Positions 1 through 8,576 are shown, counted from the stretch's first letter. The stretch: DNA of 64,000 nucleotides from Chitinivibrionales bacterium (GCA_035516255.1 DATJAL010000040.1:1-64000), one strand, 5' to 3'. Translations and numbers: made by a program. Notes: generated by a model from the sequence alone, not told the origin.

Positions 1-164
1 CTGTCGATAAGCATGTTTTTCTTTGTGGCCCATAGGAGATAACCCCTTTCTGCTTGGGTTACCTTAATTATGAGCCTACGAATTAAAAACAGTATGTATC
101 CGATAGGTATTCGGTTACATTTAATTTGAGCCTACGCGCAAGCTGACAAATAAATAAAATCCCC
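1..164. other. Intergenic leader, no gene seen
   Basis: No convincing reading frame is present. The stretch holds two copies of a short direct repeat, TGAGCCTACG, at about 71-80 and 126-135, each preceded by a TTAATT-like run. The function is unknown; it could be the tail of an element that starts outside the window. Confidence 0.4.
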
Positions 165-193
165 TTGATTCCAAAAAAATAGTTCAGTATAAT
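165..193 (+). promoter_or_regulatory. Sigma-70-type promoter of the first lipoprotein gene
   Basis: A -35 box TTGATT (165-170) and a perfect -10 box TATAAT (188-193) are separated by 17 bases, the ideal spacing. Transcription would begin near 200, leaving a leader of about 45 bases that carries the ribosome site AAAGGAG (231-237) before the ATG at 245. It is among the best-looking housekeeping promoters in the window. Confidence 0.7.
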
Positions 194-244
194 AATGCTT
201 CAGCCCGGCCGCTATCTTTTCACATCATCAAAGGAGACGCCTGT

Positions 245-751
245 ATGAAGCATTATCAAGTTCTTGCACTTTCCGCCGTTGTCGCCGGCATTATGCTCTG
301 GGGATGCTCCAATTCCACCGGCACCGGTCCTGCGGCGCTCACGACCACGGAAATGATCGGAAAATGGGTTTTTAACTCACTTCATGAAACAGGGACCACA
401 ACGATGCATCTTGGAATTCCGGGCATCCCTGATTCCACGTTCCACGTAGACAGCACGGTAACGTTGTCGGGCGGCGCAAATTATGCGCAATTATATTCGG
501 ACATGACCTATGCGTCCAAAATGCCGGCAATAACATCAACGGGAGGATCATCCTCCGACACCGGCTCCTGGTCGCTTTCCGGCAGCAATCTGAGGCTGAT
601 TTCAACTGCGGGAGATACAACCAACCTGAGTGTGAGCGTCAGCGGCAACAACGGCACTTTTGTAAACACAACGTCTGAACGTATGGACCTTGGCAACGGA
701 GCCTATGTCCAGACGAACATGACCGCGACGGTGTCGGCAACAAAGCAGTAG
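245..751 (+). CDS. Small secreted lipoprotein, lipocalin-like, function unknown
   Basis: A 168-residue protein with a lipoprotein signal peptide: a basic start, a hydrophobic core and a lipobox ending LWGC, so Cys21 would be lipidated. The rest is rich in Ser, Thr and Gly with alternating beta-strand character (phrases such as GKWVFNSLHE and TGSWSLSGSNLRL), which resembles the lipocalin-like lipoproteins of envelope-rich bacteria. That family assignment is inference from pattern only. The start is supported by AAAGGAG seven bases upstream and by the promoter at 165. It stands alone: a strong terminator follows and the next gene is convergent. Confidence 0.8.
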   Translation: MKHYQVLALSAVVAGIMLWGCSNSTGTGPAALTTTEMIGKWVFNSLHETGTTTMHLGIPGIPDSTFHVDSTVTLSGGANYAQLYSDMTYASKMPAITSTGGSSSDTGSWSLSGSNLRLISTAGDTTNLSVSVSGNNGTFVNTTSERMDLGNGAYVQTNMTATVSATKQ

Positions 752-778
752 GGAAGAAATTTCTCTTTTCAAAAGCAG

Positions 779-810
779 AGTGGGGCAGGCGACTGTCCCA
801 CTTTGTTTTT
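779..810 (+). terminator. Rho-independent terminator
   Basis: A ten-base-pair stem AGTGGGGCAG / CTGTCCCACT (779-788 with 793-802, one G-T pair) closes a GCGA tetraloop and is followed by TTTGTTTTT. It lies just after the lipoprotein stop and before the 3' end of the convergent radical SAM gene, so it ends the lipoprotein transcript and may limit read-through from the other side. Confidence 0.75.
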
Positions 811-860
811 GAAGAAGGGAAGGTTTTGTCTATCCGGAAATATCCTGACAGGTATTTTTT

Positions 861-1976
861 CTACCGCACATCGCCGGCGTCCGAAAACCGGATCTCCCAG
901 CCTTTCCAGCACGGCTTTGCCACCGTGCGGTAATGGTGCCTGAACGATTTTCCATAGTAAGGCGTGTTGGTCTGCCAGAACGAGATGATGTCGACGCCGC
1001 ATTCCTTTGCCTTCGCGACGGCGGCGTCGATCGCTTCGGGCCGGTCGTTCCAGGAAAACAGCACGTATTTCCAGTCGATGACCGGTTTTTTAAGTCCCCG
1101 TTCGTTGCGGAAGTGCACCAGGTCCCGCATGTTCCCGTATGCTTTTGTAAATGAGCTCCCACGCTGGTAATGCGAGACCATGTTTTCGGTGACGCCGTCG
1201 ATGGAAAAGAAAATGTGGTCGGCAAGCAGCGCCGCCTCGCGCTTTCCGTCGGTGTCGATCAGGTTCCCGTTGGTGGAAATGATGATCATGAGCGACGGGT
1301 TCCGCTTCCTGAGGATTTCGAGTTCCTCATACACCGTGGGCGACAGGAAGGGCTCTCCGTATTTGAAGAAATAGACCTTTTGAATGTTATTGTCCCGGAC
1401 CGCCGAGGACACTCTTCCGATATCGTCAAGCGTCATTTTCCGCTTTGCGCGGGGCGCCTCGAGCATTTGCTGCTGGCAGGAAATGCAGGCGAGGTTGCAC
1501 GCCACCGTGTTCTCGACCATGATTCCGACAGGGATAGTGCTGGCGTCGGCTTTTTCCGCGGCCCTTGATTTGGCAACGGTCTTCAATTCGCAGCACCTGC
1601 TGCACGTCGCGATGGGCAGAACACCCTTGGCGAGCGACCGGCGGAACGAGGCAGCGGTCGGACCGAAAAAGACGCTTTTGAAATCCCCTTTGGAAAGATC
1701 GCCGAGGATGCCCTCCCTGTTGTCGCCCTGGCAGTGACAGGAGATGGTCATATCGGAATTGACGCTGATGTTGTAATCGGACTCACCGCACAGCGCGCCG
1801 CAGTAAAACGATTCGTTGCGGACAAACGCCCTGAACTCCACGGCGCGCTTCTTGACAAGCGCGTAAAGCCTTCTCATCGCCGGCGACCGGACGACGTCGA
1901 GGAGGTCCGTCACCGACTTTCTGGAGGTGAGGCGGAAAAAAAGCCCGTTGTGGGAATCCAGCCGTGCATCACTCAT
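861..1976 (-). CDS. Radical SAM protein with an N-terminal SPASM-like region
   Basis: A 371-residue protein. Residues about 160-167 carry the radical SAM cluster motif CNLACISC (CxxxCxxC), followed by typical downstream phrases (KYGEPFLSP, STNGNLI, FFSIDGV). Before it, residues about 50-130 contain SVNSDMTISC, then GILGDLSKGDF, then CSRCC, which looks like a SPASM domain that normally follows the radical SAM core. At the C-terminus a second SPASM start (CWKGWEIRFSDAGDVR) stops before any CC motif. The start is set by an ATGA overlap with the upstream gene (ATG 1976, TGA 1975); a longer frame starting at 2039 lies inside that gene. SPASM enzymes usually modify peptides or proteins, and the 128-residue partner could be the substrate, but that is inference. 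Confidence 0.85.
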   Translation of the reverse strand: MSDARLDSHNGLFFRLTSRKSVTDLLDVVRSPAMRRLYALVKKRAVEFRAFVRNESFYCGALCGESDYNISVNSDMTISCHCQGDNREGILGDLSKGDFKSVFFGPTAASFRRSLAKGVLPIATCSRCCELKTVAKSRAAEKADASTIPVGIMVENTVACNLACISCQQQMLEAPRAKRKMTLDDIGRVSSAVRDNNIQKVYFFKYGEPFLSPTVYEELEILRKRNPSLMIIISTNGNLIDTDGKREAALLADHIFFSIDGVTENMVSHYQRGSSFTKAYGNMRDLVHFRNERGLKKPVIDWKYVLFSWNDRPEAIDAAVAKAKECGVDIISFWQTNTPYYGKSFRHHYRTVAKPCWKGWEIRFSDAGDVR

Positions 1977-2359
1977 GACTTTTTCTTTCCCGGCGCCTCC
2001 AGGAACACCAGATACGGCTCCTTGCCGGTCCTGCCGCACAGCACGGCCAGCGCGTTCATTAAAACGGATTTCCCGTTTTTCTTCAGCGTCACCTCGACCC
2101 GGGCGGGAAGCGCGTCGAAGGGGATTGTTTTTGCATCGATCCCGGCAAGCACATACGCGCTTTTTATCTCGTTTTCCTCGACAAACAGGTCTTCCACGCC
2201 CTGATGGGGCGCCGACATGAGGTAGTACATGTCTTCGTAGGGCGACATGTATCCTTCGCCGGAATTCAGCACAACGCCGTCAAACGGCGTAGTGTTGTGC
2301 ATGATTTCAATGGCATCGTTCTTCCGGAAAGATACGCCGTTGGGGAGGTCAAGCGCCAT
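1973..2359 (-). CDS. Conserved-looking hypothetical protein coupled to the radical SAM gene
   Basis: A 128-residue protein, soluble, with no signal peptide and no recognised motif. It looks like a small beta-rich domain (GVSFRKNDAIEIMHNTTPFDG near the start) and ends in a lysine-rich tail. The ATG at 2359 is chosen over an upstream in-frame start because AAAGGA lies about six bases before it. Its stop overlaps the start of the radical SAM gene in ATGA, so the two are translated together, which suggests a shared job such as partner, chaperone or substrate. I do not recognise the family. Confidence 0.7.
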   Translation of the reverse strand: MALDLPNGVSFRKNDAIEIMHNTTPFDGVVLNSGEGYMSPYEDMYYLMSAPHQGVEDLFVEENEIKSAYVLAGIDAKTIPFDALPARVEVTLKKNGKSVLMNALAVLCGRTGKEPYLVFLEAPGKKKS

Positions 2360-2493
2360 GGGAGGGTCCTTTCGCTGCGGCAGGGTGCGCATGGTGAGGC
2401 AACCGCCGGAATTAAACCATAAAGAAAGGAAATAAAGTATCTTTCTAGAGTGATTCAATCCTGACAAAACGAGAACAAAGGGAAAAATACTCT

Positions 2494-3468
2494 ATGCCTG
2501 AAACAGCAATCAACGTGGTCCCGTACGCACCCGAGCGGAAAAACGAATGGAACGCATTTGTCGACGCGTCGAACAACGGCACCGTGTTTCACAGACAGGA
2601 TTTTCTCGATTATCATCCTGCCAACCGCTTCACATTTCATCACCTGATGTTTTACAAGGGCGACGAGCTCCTGGCCGTGCTGCCGGGCGGGCTGTCGGGC
2701 GACATGTTCAAGAGCCCCACGGGCGCGAGCTTCGGCGGGTTCGTGGTGAACGCGCGCCTGGGCCTTCAGGACGCGGACGCCATTGTCAAGGCGTTCATCC
2801 GCCACTGCGCGTCGCAGCTCATCAAGGAGGTGTACCTCACCCCGCCCATGCAGATCTACAACGCCACGTTCAACGAGTCCGTCGAGTACGCCATGCATTA
2901 CAACCATTTCATCGTGCTGTCGAGCCTGTTCTCGTCGGTGATCGACTTCTCCATCATCCACGGCAAGGAGGAGCTGTCGCGCAACACCCGGCACAAGATC
3001 AACAAGGCCGTGAACAAGGGCGTGCGTATCGAGGAAAACAAGAATTACGACGAATTTTATCCGATCCTGCTCAAGAACAAGGAAAAGTTCCACGTGACGC
3101 CCACGCACACGCTTGACGAAATAAAAAAGATCGGGTCGCTGCTCCCCGGCATGATGACGCTGTTCATGGCCTACTACGAAAACAAGCCGGTCGCCGGCGA
3201 GCTTTTGTTCACCTGCAACAAGCAGTGCGTGCTCAATTTCTACACCATGCACCTCTATGACTACCACAATCTCTTTGCCGTCAATTACCTCATCGAGCAT
3301 TCGATACGCTGGTGCAACCAGAAGGGGTTCAAATATTTCGATTACGGCGTGTCTGCCGACACCTTCAGCATCGATCCCATGGAGCCGTCATGGTCGCTGA
3401 TTGAATTCAAGGAGTCGATGGGCGCCAACGGGTGCCAGCGGAAGACGTATTACCGAAGAATATTCTGA
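2494..3468 (+). CDS. FemAB/GNAT-type acyltransferase
   Basis: A 324-residue soluble protein with the double-GNAT layout of FemAB-like enzymes. The C-terminal half has the recognisable RNTRHKINKA helix, then a long GNAT-type strand-helix run (MTLFMAYYENKPVAGELLFT) and a final YFDYGVSADTF region. Family members join aminoacyl or acyl groups to peptidoglycan precursors or to exopolysaccharide lipid intermediates. The start at 2494 gives a full-length protein. It is transcribed away from the radical SAM pair and ends at a dispersed repeat. The substrate cannot be read from the sequence. Confidence 0.75.
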   Translation: MPETAINVVPYAPERKNEWNAFVDASNNGTVFHRQDFLDYHPANRFTFHHLMFYKGDELLAVLPGGLSGDMFKSPTGASFGGFVVNARLGLQDADAIVKAFIRHCASQLIKEVYLTPPMQIYNATFNESVEYAMHYNHFIVLSSLFSSVIDFSIIHGKEELSRNTRHKINKAVNKGVRIEENKNYDEFYPILLKNKEKFHVTPTHTLDEIKKIGSLLPGMMTLFMAYYENKPVAGELLFTCNKQCVLNFYTMHLYDYHNLFAVNYLIEHSIRWCNQKGFKYFDYGVSADTFSIDPMEPSWSLIEFKESMGANGCQRKTYYRRIF

Positions 3469-3480
3469 GGAAGAAAAAGC

Positions 3481-3633
3481 GCCACAGAGACACAGAGTAC
3501 ACAGAGAGAACAAACAGTTCCAAGTTGGAAGTTGAAAGTAAAAAGTCCCTTGTTCGTGTAGCTTCTTTCAACTTTCAACCGTCAACCTCCAACGCCATTC
3601 TTTTCTCCGCGCTCTCCGTGTCTCCGTGGTGAA
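3481..3633. repeat. Dispersed nested-hairpin repeat, copy 1
   Basis: About 150 bases. The outer arms are CCACAGAGACACAGAG on the left and CTCCGTGTCTCCGTGG on the right; the inner arms are CAAGTTGGAAGTTGAAAG and CTTTCAACTTTCAACC. The two pairs nest, so the transcript could fold into one long interrupted hairpin. Two more full copies (6327 and 10493) share order and orientation. This copy fills the space between two convergent gene ends. Confidence 0.85.
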
Positions 3634-3636
3634 TTC

Positions 3637-4113
3637 TTATAATTCCTGCAGCCAGGTTTTCCATATCCCTGGCGAAGAATCCGGAATGTCCACCGCGCCA
3701 ACCATTTTCTTGTAATACTCAGCGGGGCCGACGCCGCCGATGATGGCGTAGCCGTAACCCTTCAGTTTCATGTCTTCCAGCGCGGAAAAAAGCAGGGCGG
3801 TGCCGATGCCCTTGTTGCGGAACGCGGGATCAACGCCCGTGGGCCCGAAGTAGCCGAGCGCGGTCGCGTCGTAACAAGCAAACCCGACGAGCTTCTGCCC
3901 CTTGAGCGCGATAAAACACGAGACAGGCCTGTTGCACAGCGCCACGTCGGTCTCGCTCGACCATGCCTTGTTGAATTTGGTCTTCACCCACTCGATCACC
4001 AGATGCTTTTCCGGTCCGATGGGCTTGCGGATGGTGACGTCGTGGTCCTTGGCTTTTTCAATCACCGGGCAGTCGCCGGGAAGGTTGTAGAGTTTGACAA
4101 GCATGTCGTGCAT
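3637..4113 (-). CDS. GNAT family N-acetyltransferase
   Basis: A 158-residue soluble protein of one GNAT domain. The acetyl-CoA-binding motif A is visible as DPAFRNKGIGTALL (R-x-x-G-x-G/A form), preceded by strand ALGYFGPTGV and followed by a helix and GYGYAIIGGVGPAEYYKK. The ATG at 4113 is preferred over an upstream in-frame start because AAAGGA sits about eight bases before it. The acceptor is unknown. It stands alone, convergent with the FemAB-like gene. Confidence 0.8.
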   Translation of the reverse strand: MHDMLVKLYNLPGDCPVIEKAKDHDVTIRKPIGPEKHLVIEWVKTKFNKAWSSETDVALCNRPVSCFIALKGQKLVGFACYDATALGYFGPTGVDPAFRNKGIGTALLFSALEDMKLKGYGYAIIGGVGPAEYYKKMVGAVDIPDSSPGIWKTWLQEL

Positions 4114-4227
4114 GGAAGTTCCTTTGGCGATCGTTTGATGAAGAGAATAAAAATAAATCAATGAAAGGCGAAATAATACGATGAGCAAGTCTTCGCCATT
4201 AATAAAACCGTCGAAACGCGTTTCCGG

Positions 4228-4737
4228 TTACCAGACGACCATGAATCTGCCTTTTACCAGTTGACGATCAGAGGTCTTCAGGCTTATGAGGTAGATTCCA
4301 GGATTGATCTGGCGAGGCGCGGGACCAGGTGTAACAGAAAGGTTGATTGATTGCGAAATGGTAATTGTGCCCTGAGAAAATGTCGCAGTCACCTTCACAA
4401 TCTGGTATGCCTTGTATCCCGTAAACAATACTAGGTCGCCCGTATACTTGTTGAGTGTGCCCGTGTTCGTCGCGCCCGTAAGCTCCTGGATGGCCCACGT
4501 AATAGGCGCATTGTCGGCCTCATAAGCATTCAGCCACTGGTTGTCCGCAGAAAACAACTTGGCCTGTAACGGCAGTGGCACACCTGCCACGACGGACGCT
4601 ACAGGTAGACAGGCCATGTTCGTTTCAACGTCGGGTTGGCCGCGCGCCGGATATAAGGCCATGATGGCGGGTTGTTGTCCCCAGGCACCGACTACGGAAA
4701 GTAGAAACACGCTCACAACGACAAACGCCTTTTTCAT
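4228..4737 (-). CDS. Secreted protein with a sorting-tail-like C-terminus
   Basis: A 169-residue protein with a clear type I signal peptide (lysines, long hydrophobic run, cleavage likely after AWG). The body resembles a bacterial Ig-like fold (ITWAIQELTG, then VKVTATFSQGTITISQS). The last stretch, GIYLISLKTSDRQLVKGRF, is shaped like the final strands of FlgD-like or type IX sorting domains, though shorter than usual. I infer a cell-surface or periplasmic beta-sandwich protein. There is no catalytic motif. Confidence 0.65.
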   Translation of the reverse strand: MKKAFVVVSVFLLSVVGAWGQQPAIMALYPARGQPDVETNMACLPVASVVAGVPLPLQAKLFSADNQWLNAYEADNAPITWAIQELTGATNTGTLNKYTGDLVLFTGYKAYQIVKVTATFSQGTITISQSINLSVTPGPAPRQINPGIYLISLKTSDRQLVKGRFMVVW

Positions 4738-4823
4738 GGAATATCTCCGAATATTTTCGCAGGGGAAAGCCAGCTATATTATACAAAGCGGAATCTTACT
4801 TCGCAATTGAAAACGAATCCGGA

Positions 4824-5717
4824 TCACACCGTCCAACTTCGTATGGCCCTGCCGATTATTCTTTCAATTTTTCCCGAATTCAACTGCACGTTCCCGATCC
4901 TCGGCGGCCCGTTCACGTCGTCGGCGCGCGACCATTTCTTCAGGGCCTCTTTTTTGTACTTGCCCTTGTCAAGGATGCGCTTCCCGATGTCGTACAGGCT
5001 TACCGGTTTCGGCCCGCCAAGGTGATAAAGGCCTTCTGTTTCCCGGAAAAGCAATTCCACCGCGACATCTGCAAGTTCATCACAATCAATGCAGCTCCTG
5101 CATTCATCATTGAAAAGGGACATGGGCAGTCCGCGCCTGAGCCTGCTTTCTATAAAATCAACCGCGCCCTTTTCGCCCTGGATGGAATCGCCCATGGGCA
5201 GTCCGAGCCGTATGATGCAACGGCGTGGAGCGCGGCGGATTTCTTTTTCGGCAAGAGCATAGGTGGCGCCGACAACGCTCACGGGATCAGGATCGATTTC
5301 TTCCGTATAGCCGCCGTCAGGCGGATTGCTGCCGGAGAACACCAGGTCAGCGCTCAGGTACATGACATGACAGGACGAAGAAAAGATGTCAACGATATTT
5401 TTTGCGCCGCCCACGTTGATGTCGTGAGCGTATTTCGGGCGTTCTTCGCAGATGTCAAGGTCGCACACGCCCGCTGCATGGAGCACGTGCGTGGGACGGA
5501 ACGAATCGCGGATTTGGCGGAGACGATCGGCATCAGACATGCAGAGCGACGTCACATTGCCGGCGTGGGGGATTTTCATCCGCGGCGGGCGGATGCAGAA
5601 CAAACGGTCTTCAGGGACAAGGGATTTCAGTTTTTTGTAGATCGGCCAGCCGTGGATGGAGGTGACGCCGGTGATGAGAATTCGAAAGAATGAAGAATTG
5701 TCTGACAAATCAATCAA
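4824..5717 (-). CDS. RmlD-like NAD(P)-dependent sugar-nucleotide reductase
   Basis: An extended short-chain dehydrogenase of about 297 residues. The N-terminal nucleotide site reads ILITGVTSIHG (GxxxxxG form), followed by HVLHAAGVCDLDICEE, then a YALAEKE segment supplying the YxxxK pair, and a C-terminal YHLGGPKPVSLYDIG region as in dTDP-4-dehydrorhamnose reductases. No ATG is in a suitable place. TTG at 5717 follows GGGGA at good spacing and overlaps the nitroreductase stop; TTG at 5708 is the alternative. Overlap with the upstream gene implies co-transcription. The substrate is uncertain. Confidence 0.7.
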   Translation of the reverse strand: MIDLSDNSSFFRILITGVTSIHGWPIYKKLKSLVPEDRLFCIRPPRMKIPHAGNVTSLCMSDADRLRQIRDSFRPTHVLHAAGVCDLDICEERPKYAHDINVGGAKNIVDIFSSSCHVMYLSADLVFSGSNPPDGGYTEEIDPDPVSVVGATYALAEKEIRRAPRRCIIRLGLPMGDSIQGEKGAVDFIESRLRRGLPMSLFNDECRSCIDCDELADVAVELLFRETEGLYHLGGPKPVSLYDIGKRILDKGKYKKEALKKWSRADDVNGPPRIGNVQLNSGKIERIIGRAIRSWTV

Positions 5718-6303
5718 GAGGCTTTCCCCATGTTCCGCCGAACACAAACTCCTTCTGAGGCCTTCTCGTTCTTTCCGCAGTTTCCCTTTTGGCAAGAGCT
5801 TCCGGCAGCATCGACGCGTCGCCCGCATAGCCCATGGCGACTGCGGTGAGCGGAACAAACCCGTCGGGGACGGAAAACTCGGTTCTTGTCTTGTCAGGGT
5901 CGAATCCGGCCATCTGGTGAACGGATACGCCTTCGGAGGCCGCCTGAAACGTCAGGTGCGCGGCAGACTGTCCGCTGTCGTAGGCATGGTATTTGTTCGG
6001 CGTTGTGCCGCCGGTAAAGGTAGTCCGGCCGCATACGATCATCAGTACGCTTGCCTTTGAGGCCCACGTCTGGTTGTTAGGCCTGAGAACGGATACGATG
6101 CGGTCGAAGTCGGGGCCCTGTCCCCGTATGCCGACTATATAGAACCATTCCTGGTCGTTGTTGCACGACGGCGACCATCGGGCCGCTTCGAATATCCTCC
6201 GCAGCGTGTCAGGGGCTATCGATTTGTCAAGAAATGAGCGCGGGCTGTACCGGTTTTTAAGCAAAGGGTGGATGCCGAAATCGGTTTTGGCGGGGTTAGG
6301 CAT
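5710..6303 (-). CDS. Nitroreductase family protein (FMN)
   Basis: A 197-residue protein of the nitroreductase fold. The start RYSPRSFLDKSI and the following ARWSPSCNNDQEWFYIV are the typical FMN-phosphate and isoalloxazine-contacting segments, and the middle has the conserved helix DSGQSAAHLTFQAASEG. Such enzymes reduce nitro compounds, quinones or enones with NAD(P)H, or act as ring dehalogenases or BluB-like enzymes; nothing narrows this further. It heads a two-gene unit with the reductase downstream, whose start overlaps its stop by eight bases. Confidence 0.85.
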   Translation of the reverse strand: MPNPAKTDFGIHPLLKNRYSPRSFLDKSIAPDTLRRIFEAARWSPSCNNDQEWFYIVGIRGQGPDFDRIVSVLRPNNQTWASKASVLMIVCGRTTFTGGTTPNKYHAYDSGQSAAHLTFQAASEGVSVHQMAGFDPDKTRTEFSVPDGFVPLTAVAMGYAGDASMLPEALAKRETAERTRRPQKEFVFGGTWGKPLD

Positions 6304-6326
6304 AAGGAACCTCGGAAAAAAGACTC

Positions 6327-6473
6327 ATCACAGAGGCACTGAGGACACAGAGAAAACAGATAGTTTCAAGTTTAAAGATGAAAGGGCTTTGTTTGTGTTG
6401 TTTCTTTCAACTTTCAACCTTTAACTTCCAACTCCATTCTTTTTTTCTCCGTGCTCTCTGCGTCTCCGTGGTG
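6327..6473. repeat. Dispersed nested-hairpin repeat, copy 2
   Basis: Same family and orientation as the copy at 3481: left outer arm ATCACAGAGGCACTGAGG, inner arm AAGTTTAAAGATGAAAG against CTTTCAACTTTCAACC, right outer arm GCGTCTCCGTGGTG. It lies between the 3' end of the aminopropyltransferase and the start of the nitroreductase gene, so it could end or stabilise the polyamine transcript. Confidence 0.85.
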
Positions 6474-6493
6474 ATTTTTTAATTTACCGTCAA

Positions 6494-7366
6494 TCAAGCT
6501 ACGATTTTCTTTATATATTCCGGCAGCAGAAACGCGCCCCGGTGGATGTCCGGGTTGTAATAGGTGCATTTCTTGGCGACCGAGGCGTAACGCTTCTCGT
6601 TGAAGCTGTCAAGGTCGGCGCCCTCCTTCGCGCAGATCACGAAACTGCAGATCGCCTCGGGAAACGACGGCATGGTGCACAGGTACAATTTATACGCCGA
6701 AAACAGCGAGGAGATGGTCGCCACCGTGGAGCGCAGATATTCCGCCCGGATGGTGGGCGAATCGGTCTGGAACACCGCGATGCCGCCTTTGTCAAGCCGC
6801 TCGTGCACGAGTTTGTAAAAGTCGGTGGTCTCCAGCGACTGCACGGGCCCGCCCGGGTCGTACGAGTCAACGACGATGACGTCGAACGCCTCCCTGGATT
6901 TTGCGAGCCACGAGCACCCTTCGGCGATTTCCACGCGGCCGCGCTTGTCGGCGAAAGACTTGGCAAGAGCGGGAAAATGCGCGGCCACCGCCTCCTTCAC
7001 CATTTTGTCAATTTCCACCACGAGCGCCGTTTCGACGTCCTTGTGCTTGAGCACCTCGCGCAGGCAGCCGCCGTCTCCGCCGCCGATTATGAGAACGCGT
7101 TTCGGGTCGGCGTGCATGGTCATGGCCGGGTGCACGATTGACTCGTGGTAAATGTGCTCGTCGCGCTCGGTGAGCACGATGTTGTCGCCGAGCACCAGCA
7201 CCTTGCCGAACGCATAGGTGTGGAAGATCTCGATCTTCTGGAACGGGCTCGCGCCGTAATACAGCGAGTGCTTGGCGCGCAGCGTGATGCCGGCGAGGCC
7301 GTTCACCAGGTTCTGGATCCACAGCGACGAATTGCTTCCAGTTTCGTAACGGGGTGAGGTTTCCAT
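6494..7366 (-). CDS. speE: Spermidine synthase-like aminopropyltransferase 1
   Basis: A 290-residue class I methyltransferase-fold enzyme that moves the aminopropyl group from decarboxylated AdoMet to a diamine. Visible are the N-terminal beta domain (FQKIEIFHTYAFGKVLVLGD), the polyamine-site segment LTERDEHIYHE, the nucleotide loop IIGGGDGG (residues 93-100), the EID acid at about 118-120, and the catalytic DSYDPGGP (Asp167, Asp170). All key acids are present. It is the last gene of a polyamine cluster on the minus strand. Canonical LTERDE suggests putrescine as acceptor (inference). Confidence 0.88.
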   Translation of the reverse strand: METSPRYETGSNSSLWIQNLVNGLAGITLRAKHSLYYGASPFQKIEIFHTYAFGKVLVLGDNIVLTERDEHIYHESIVHPAMTMHADPKRVLIIGGGDGGCLREVLKHKDVETALVVEIDKMVKEAVAAHFPALAKSFADKRGRVEIAEGCSWLAKSREAFDVIVVDSYDPGGPVQSLETTDFYKLVHERLDKGGIAVFQTDSPTIRAEYLRSTVATISSLFSAYKLYLCTMPSFPEAICSFVICAKEGADLDSFNEKRYASVAKKCTYYNPDIHRGAFLLPEYIKKIVA

Positions 7367-7378
7367 GGCAGATTCCTT

Positions 7379-7452
7379 AAAGGCGCAACGGTCGCAAAGA
7401 AAAATTGAATTGATTTGAAATAATTATTAATCTTTGCGTTCTTTGCGCCTTT
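7379..7452. repeat. Inverted repeat between the two polyamine genes
   Basis: Arms AAAGGCGCAACGGTCGCAAAGA (7379-7400, here split as AAAGGCGCAACGG plus TCGCAAAGA) and TCTTTGCGTTC plus TTTGCGCCTTT (7431-7452) match at 18 of 22 positions around a 30-base AT-rich loop. It is a different family from the CACAGAG repeats and lies between the decarboxylase stop and the aminopropyltransferase start. Confidence 0.7.
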
Positions 7453-7475
7453 GCGGTGAAATGTTTTTATTACCA

Positions 7476-8576
7476 TTAATCAATAAGGACAATCTTCGCC
7501 TTCGGGAATCCGTTGAACGTTGTTGCGCTCGCGCTGGTGTACGCGCCCATGGAGTCGAACAGCAACACGTCGCCGATTTCGAGCTGCGGCAGCGTGATGT
7601 TCTCGTACAGCACGTCAAACGAATCGCACGTGGGGCCGGCAAGCACCGAGTTGAAGGTCTCGCCTGTGCGCGGCACGAACAGGGGATAGTCGGCGTGGTC
7701 GAACACCTTGCCCGAAAACGAGCCGTAGAGCCCTTCGTCAAGATAATACCACCACACGCCGCTGCGCAAGGACTTGCCCATCACGCGGGCCGCGAGCGCC
7801 ATGCACGGCCCGGACAGCACCCTTCCGGGTTCGGCGATGATGCGGTAATTGGTGAAATACCGTTCCAAATATTCGTTGATGGGCTGGCAGAACCGCTGGA
7901 TGGGGAGCACCGGGTTGAGGTAGTTGATGGGAAACCCGCCGCCGATGTCGATGATGTCGAGGATGATGCCGGAAAGCGCCGCCTTTCTGCAGATGTCGCG
8001 GCAGAAATCGAGTGCCTCGATGTACTTGAGCGGGTTTTCGTTCTGCGATCCGGCGTGAAAGCTGATGCCCGCCACGGAAAGCCCCATTGCGTGCGCCCTT
8101 GCAATGAGGGAAAACGTCTGCGTGGGCGCGCAGCCGAACTTGTGCGAGAGGTTCACCATGCACGCCGGGTTCTGCACGCTCATGCGCACCAGGACGCGTG
8201 CCCTGTCCTTGAAGGGTACGAATTTGTCAAGCTCGAACTCGTTGTCCACCACGAAGAGCGATACGCCGAAGTCAAGCGCGTAGGCAATGTCGGCGTCGCG
8301 CTTGATCGGGTGCGTGTGCATGCACTTTTCCGGCGCTACGCCGCATTGGCGCACCACGTCGATCTCGCCGTTGGTGCAGATATCGAACGAGCTGCCTTCT
8401 TGCTTGAGGATGTCGATGATCTCGGGCTGTGCGTTTGACTTGACCGCATAGAACAGCTCCACGCCGGGGAGCGCGTAGGCGAGGCTGCGGTAGCCTTCGC
8501 GCAGCCTGCTCTGGGAAAGGAAGAGGGACGGTGTCCCATGGGTGCTGACGAGCCTGCTCAGTTTGGCAAAATCCAT
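7476..8576 (-). CDS. Fold-III ornithine (or lysine/ornithine) decarboxylase, PLP
   Basis: A 366-residue alanine-racemase-fold decarboxylase. The PLP lysine is Lys46 in YAVKSN; the glycine loop DIGGGFP (210-216) and EPGR (249-252) bind the cofactor phosphate; GPTCDSFD (314-321) carries the catalytic Cys317 typical of ornithine decarboxylases. The neighbours (AdoMet decarboxylase and two aminopropyltransferases) point to ornithine, giving putrescine for spermidine synthesis. Length is a little under eukaryotic enzymes, as in other compact bacterial forms. Lysine as an additional substrate is possible and cannot be judged here. Confidence 0.88.
   Translation of the reverse strand: MDFAKLSRLVSTHGTPSLFLSQSRLREGYRSLAYALPGVELFYAVKSNAQPEIIDILKQEGSSFDICTNGEIDVVRQCGVAPEKCMHTHPIKRDADIAYALDFGVSLFVVDNEFELDKFVPFKDRARVLVRMSVQNPACMVNLSHKFGCAPTQTFSLIARAHAMGLSVAGISFHAGSQNENPLKYIEALDFCRDICRKAALSGIILDIIDIGGGFPINYLNPVLPIQRFCQPINEYLERYFTNYRIIAEPGRVLSGPCMALAARVMGKSLRSGVWWYYLDEGLYGSFSGKVFDHADYPLFVPRTGETFNSVLAGPTCDSFDVLYENITLPQLEIGDVLLFDSMGAYTSASATTFNGFPKAKIVLID

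Noticed and set aside
1-160. Transposon end or regulatory RNA from the GAGCCTACG direct repeat
   Set aside because: Only two short copies and no inverted ends or gene, so there is no basis for a call.
861-2039. Longer radical SAM start at 2039
   Set aside because: It lies inside the coupled upstream gene; the ATGA at 1976 is the natural start.
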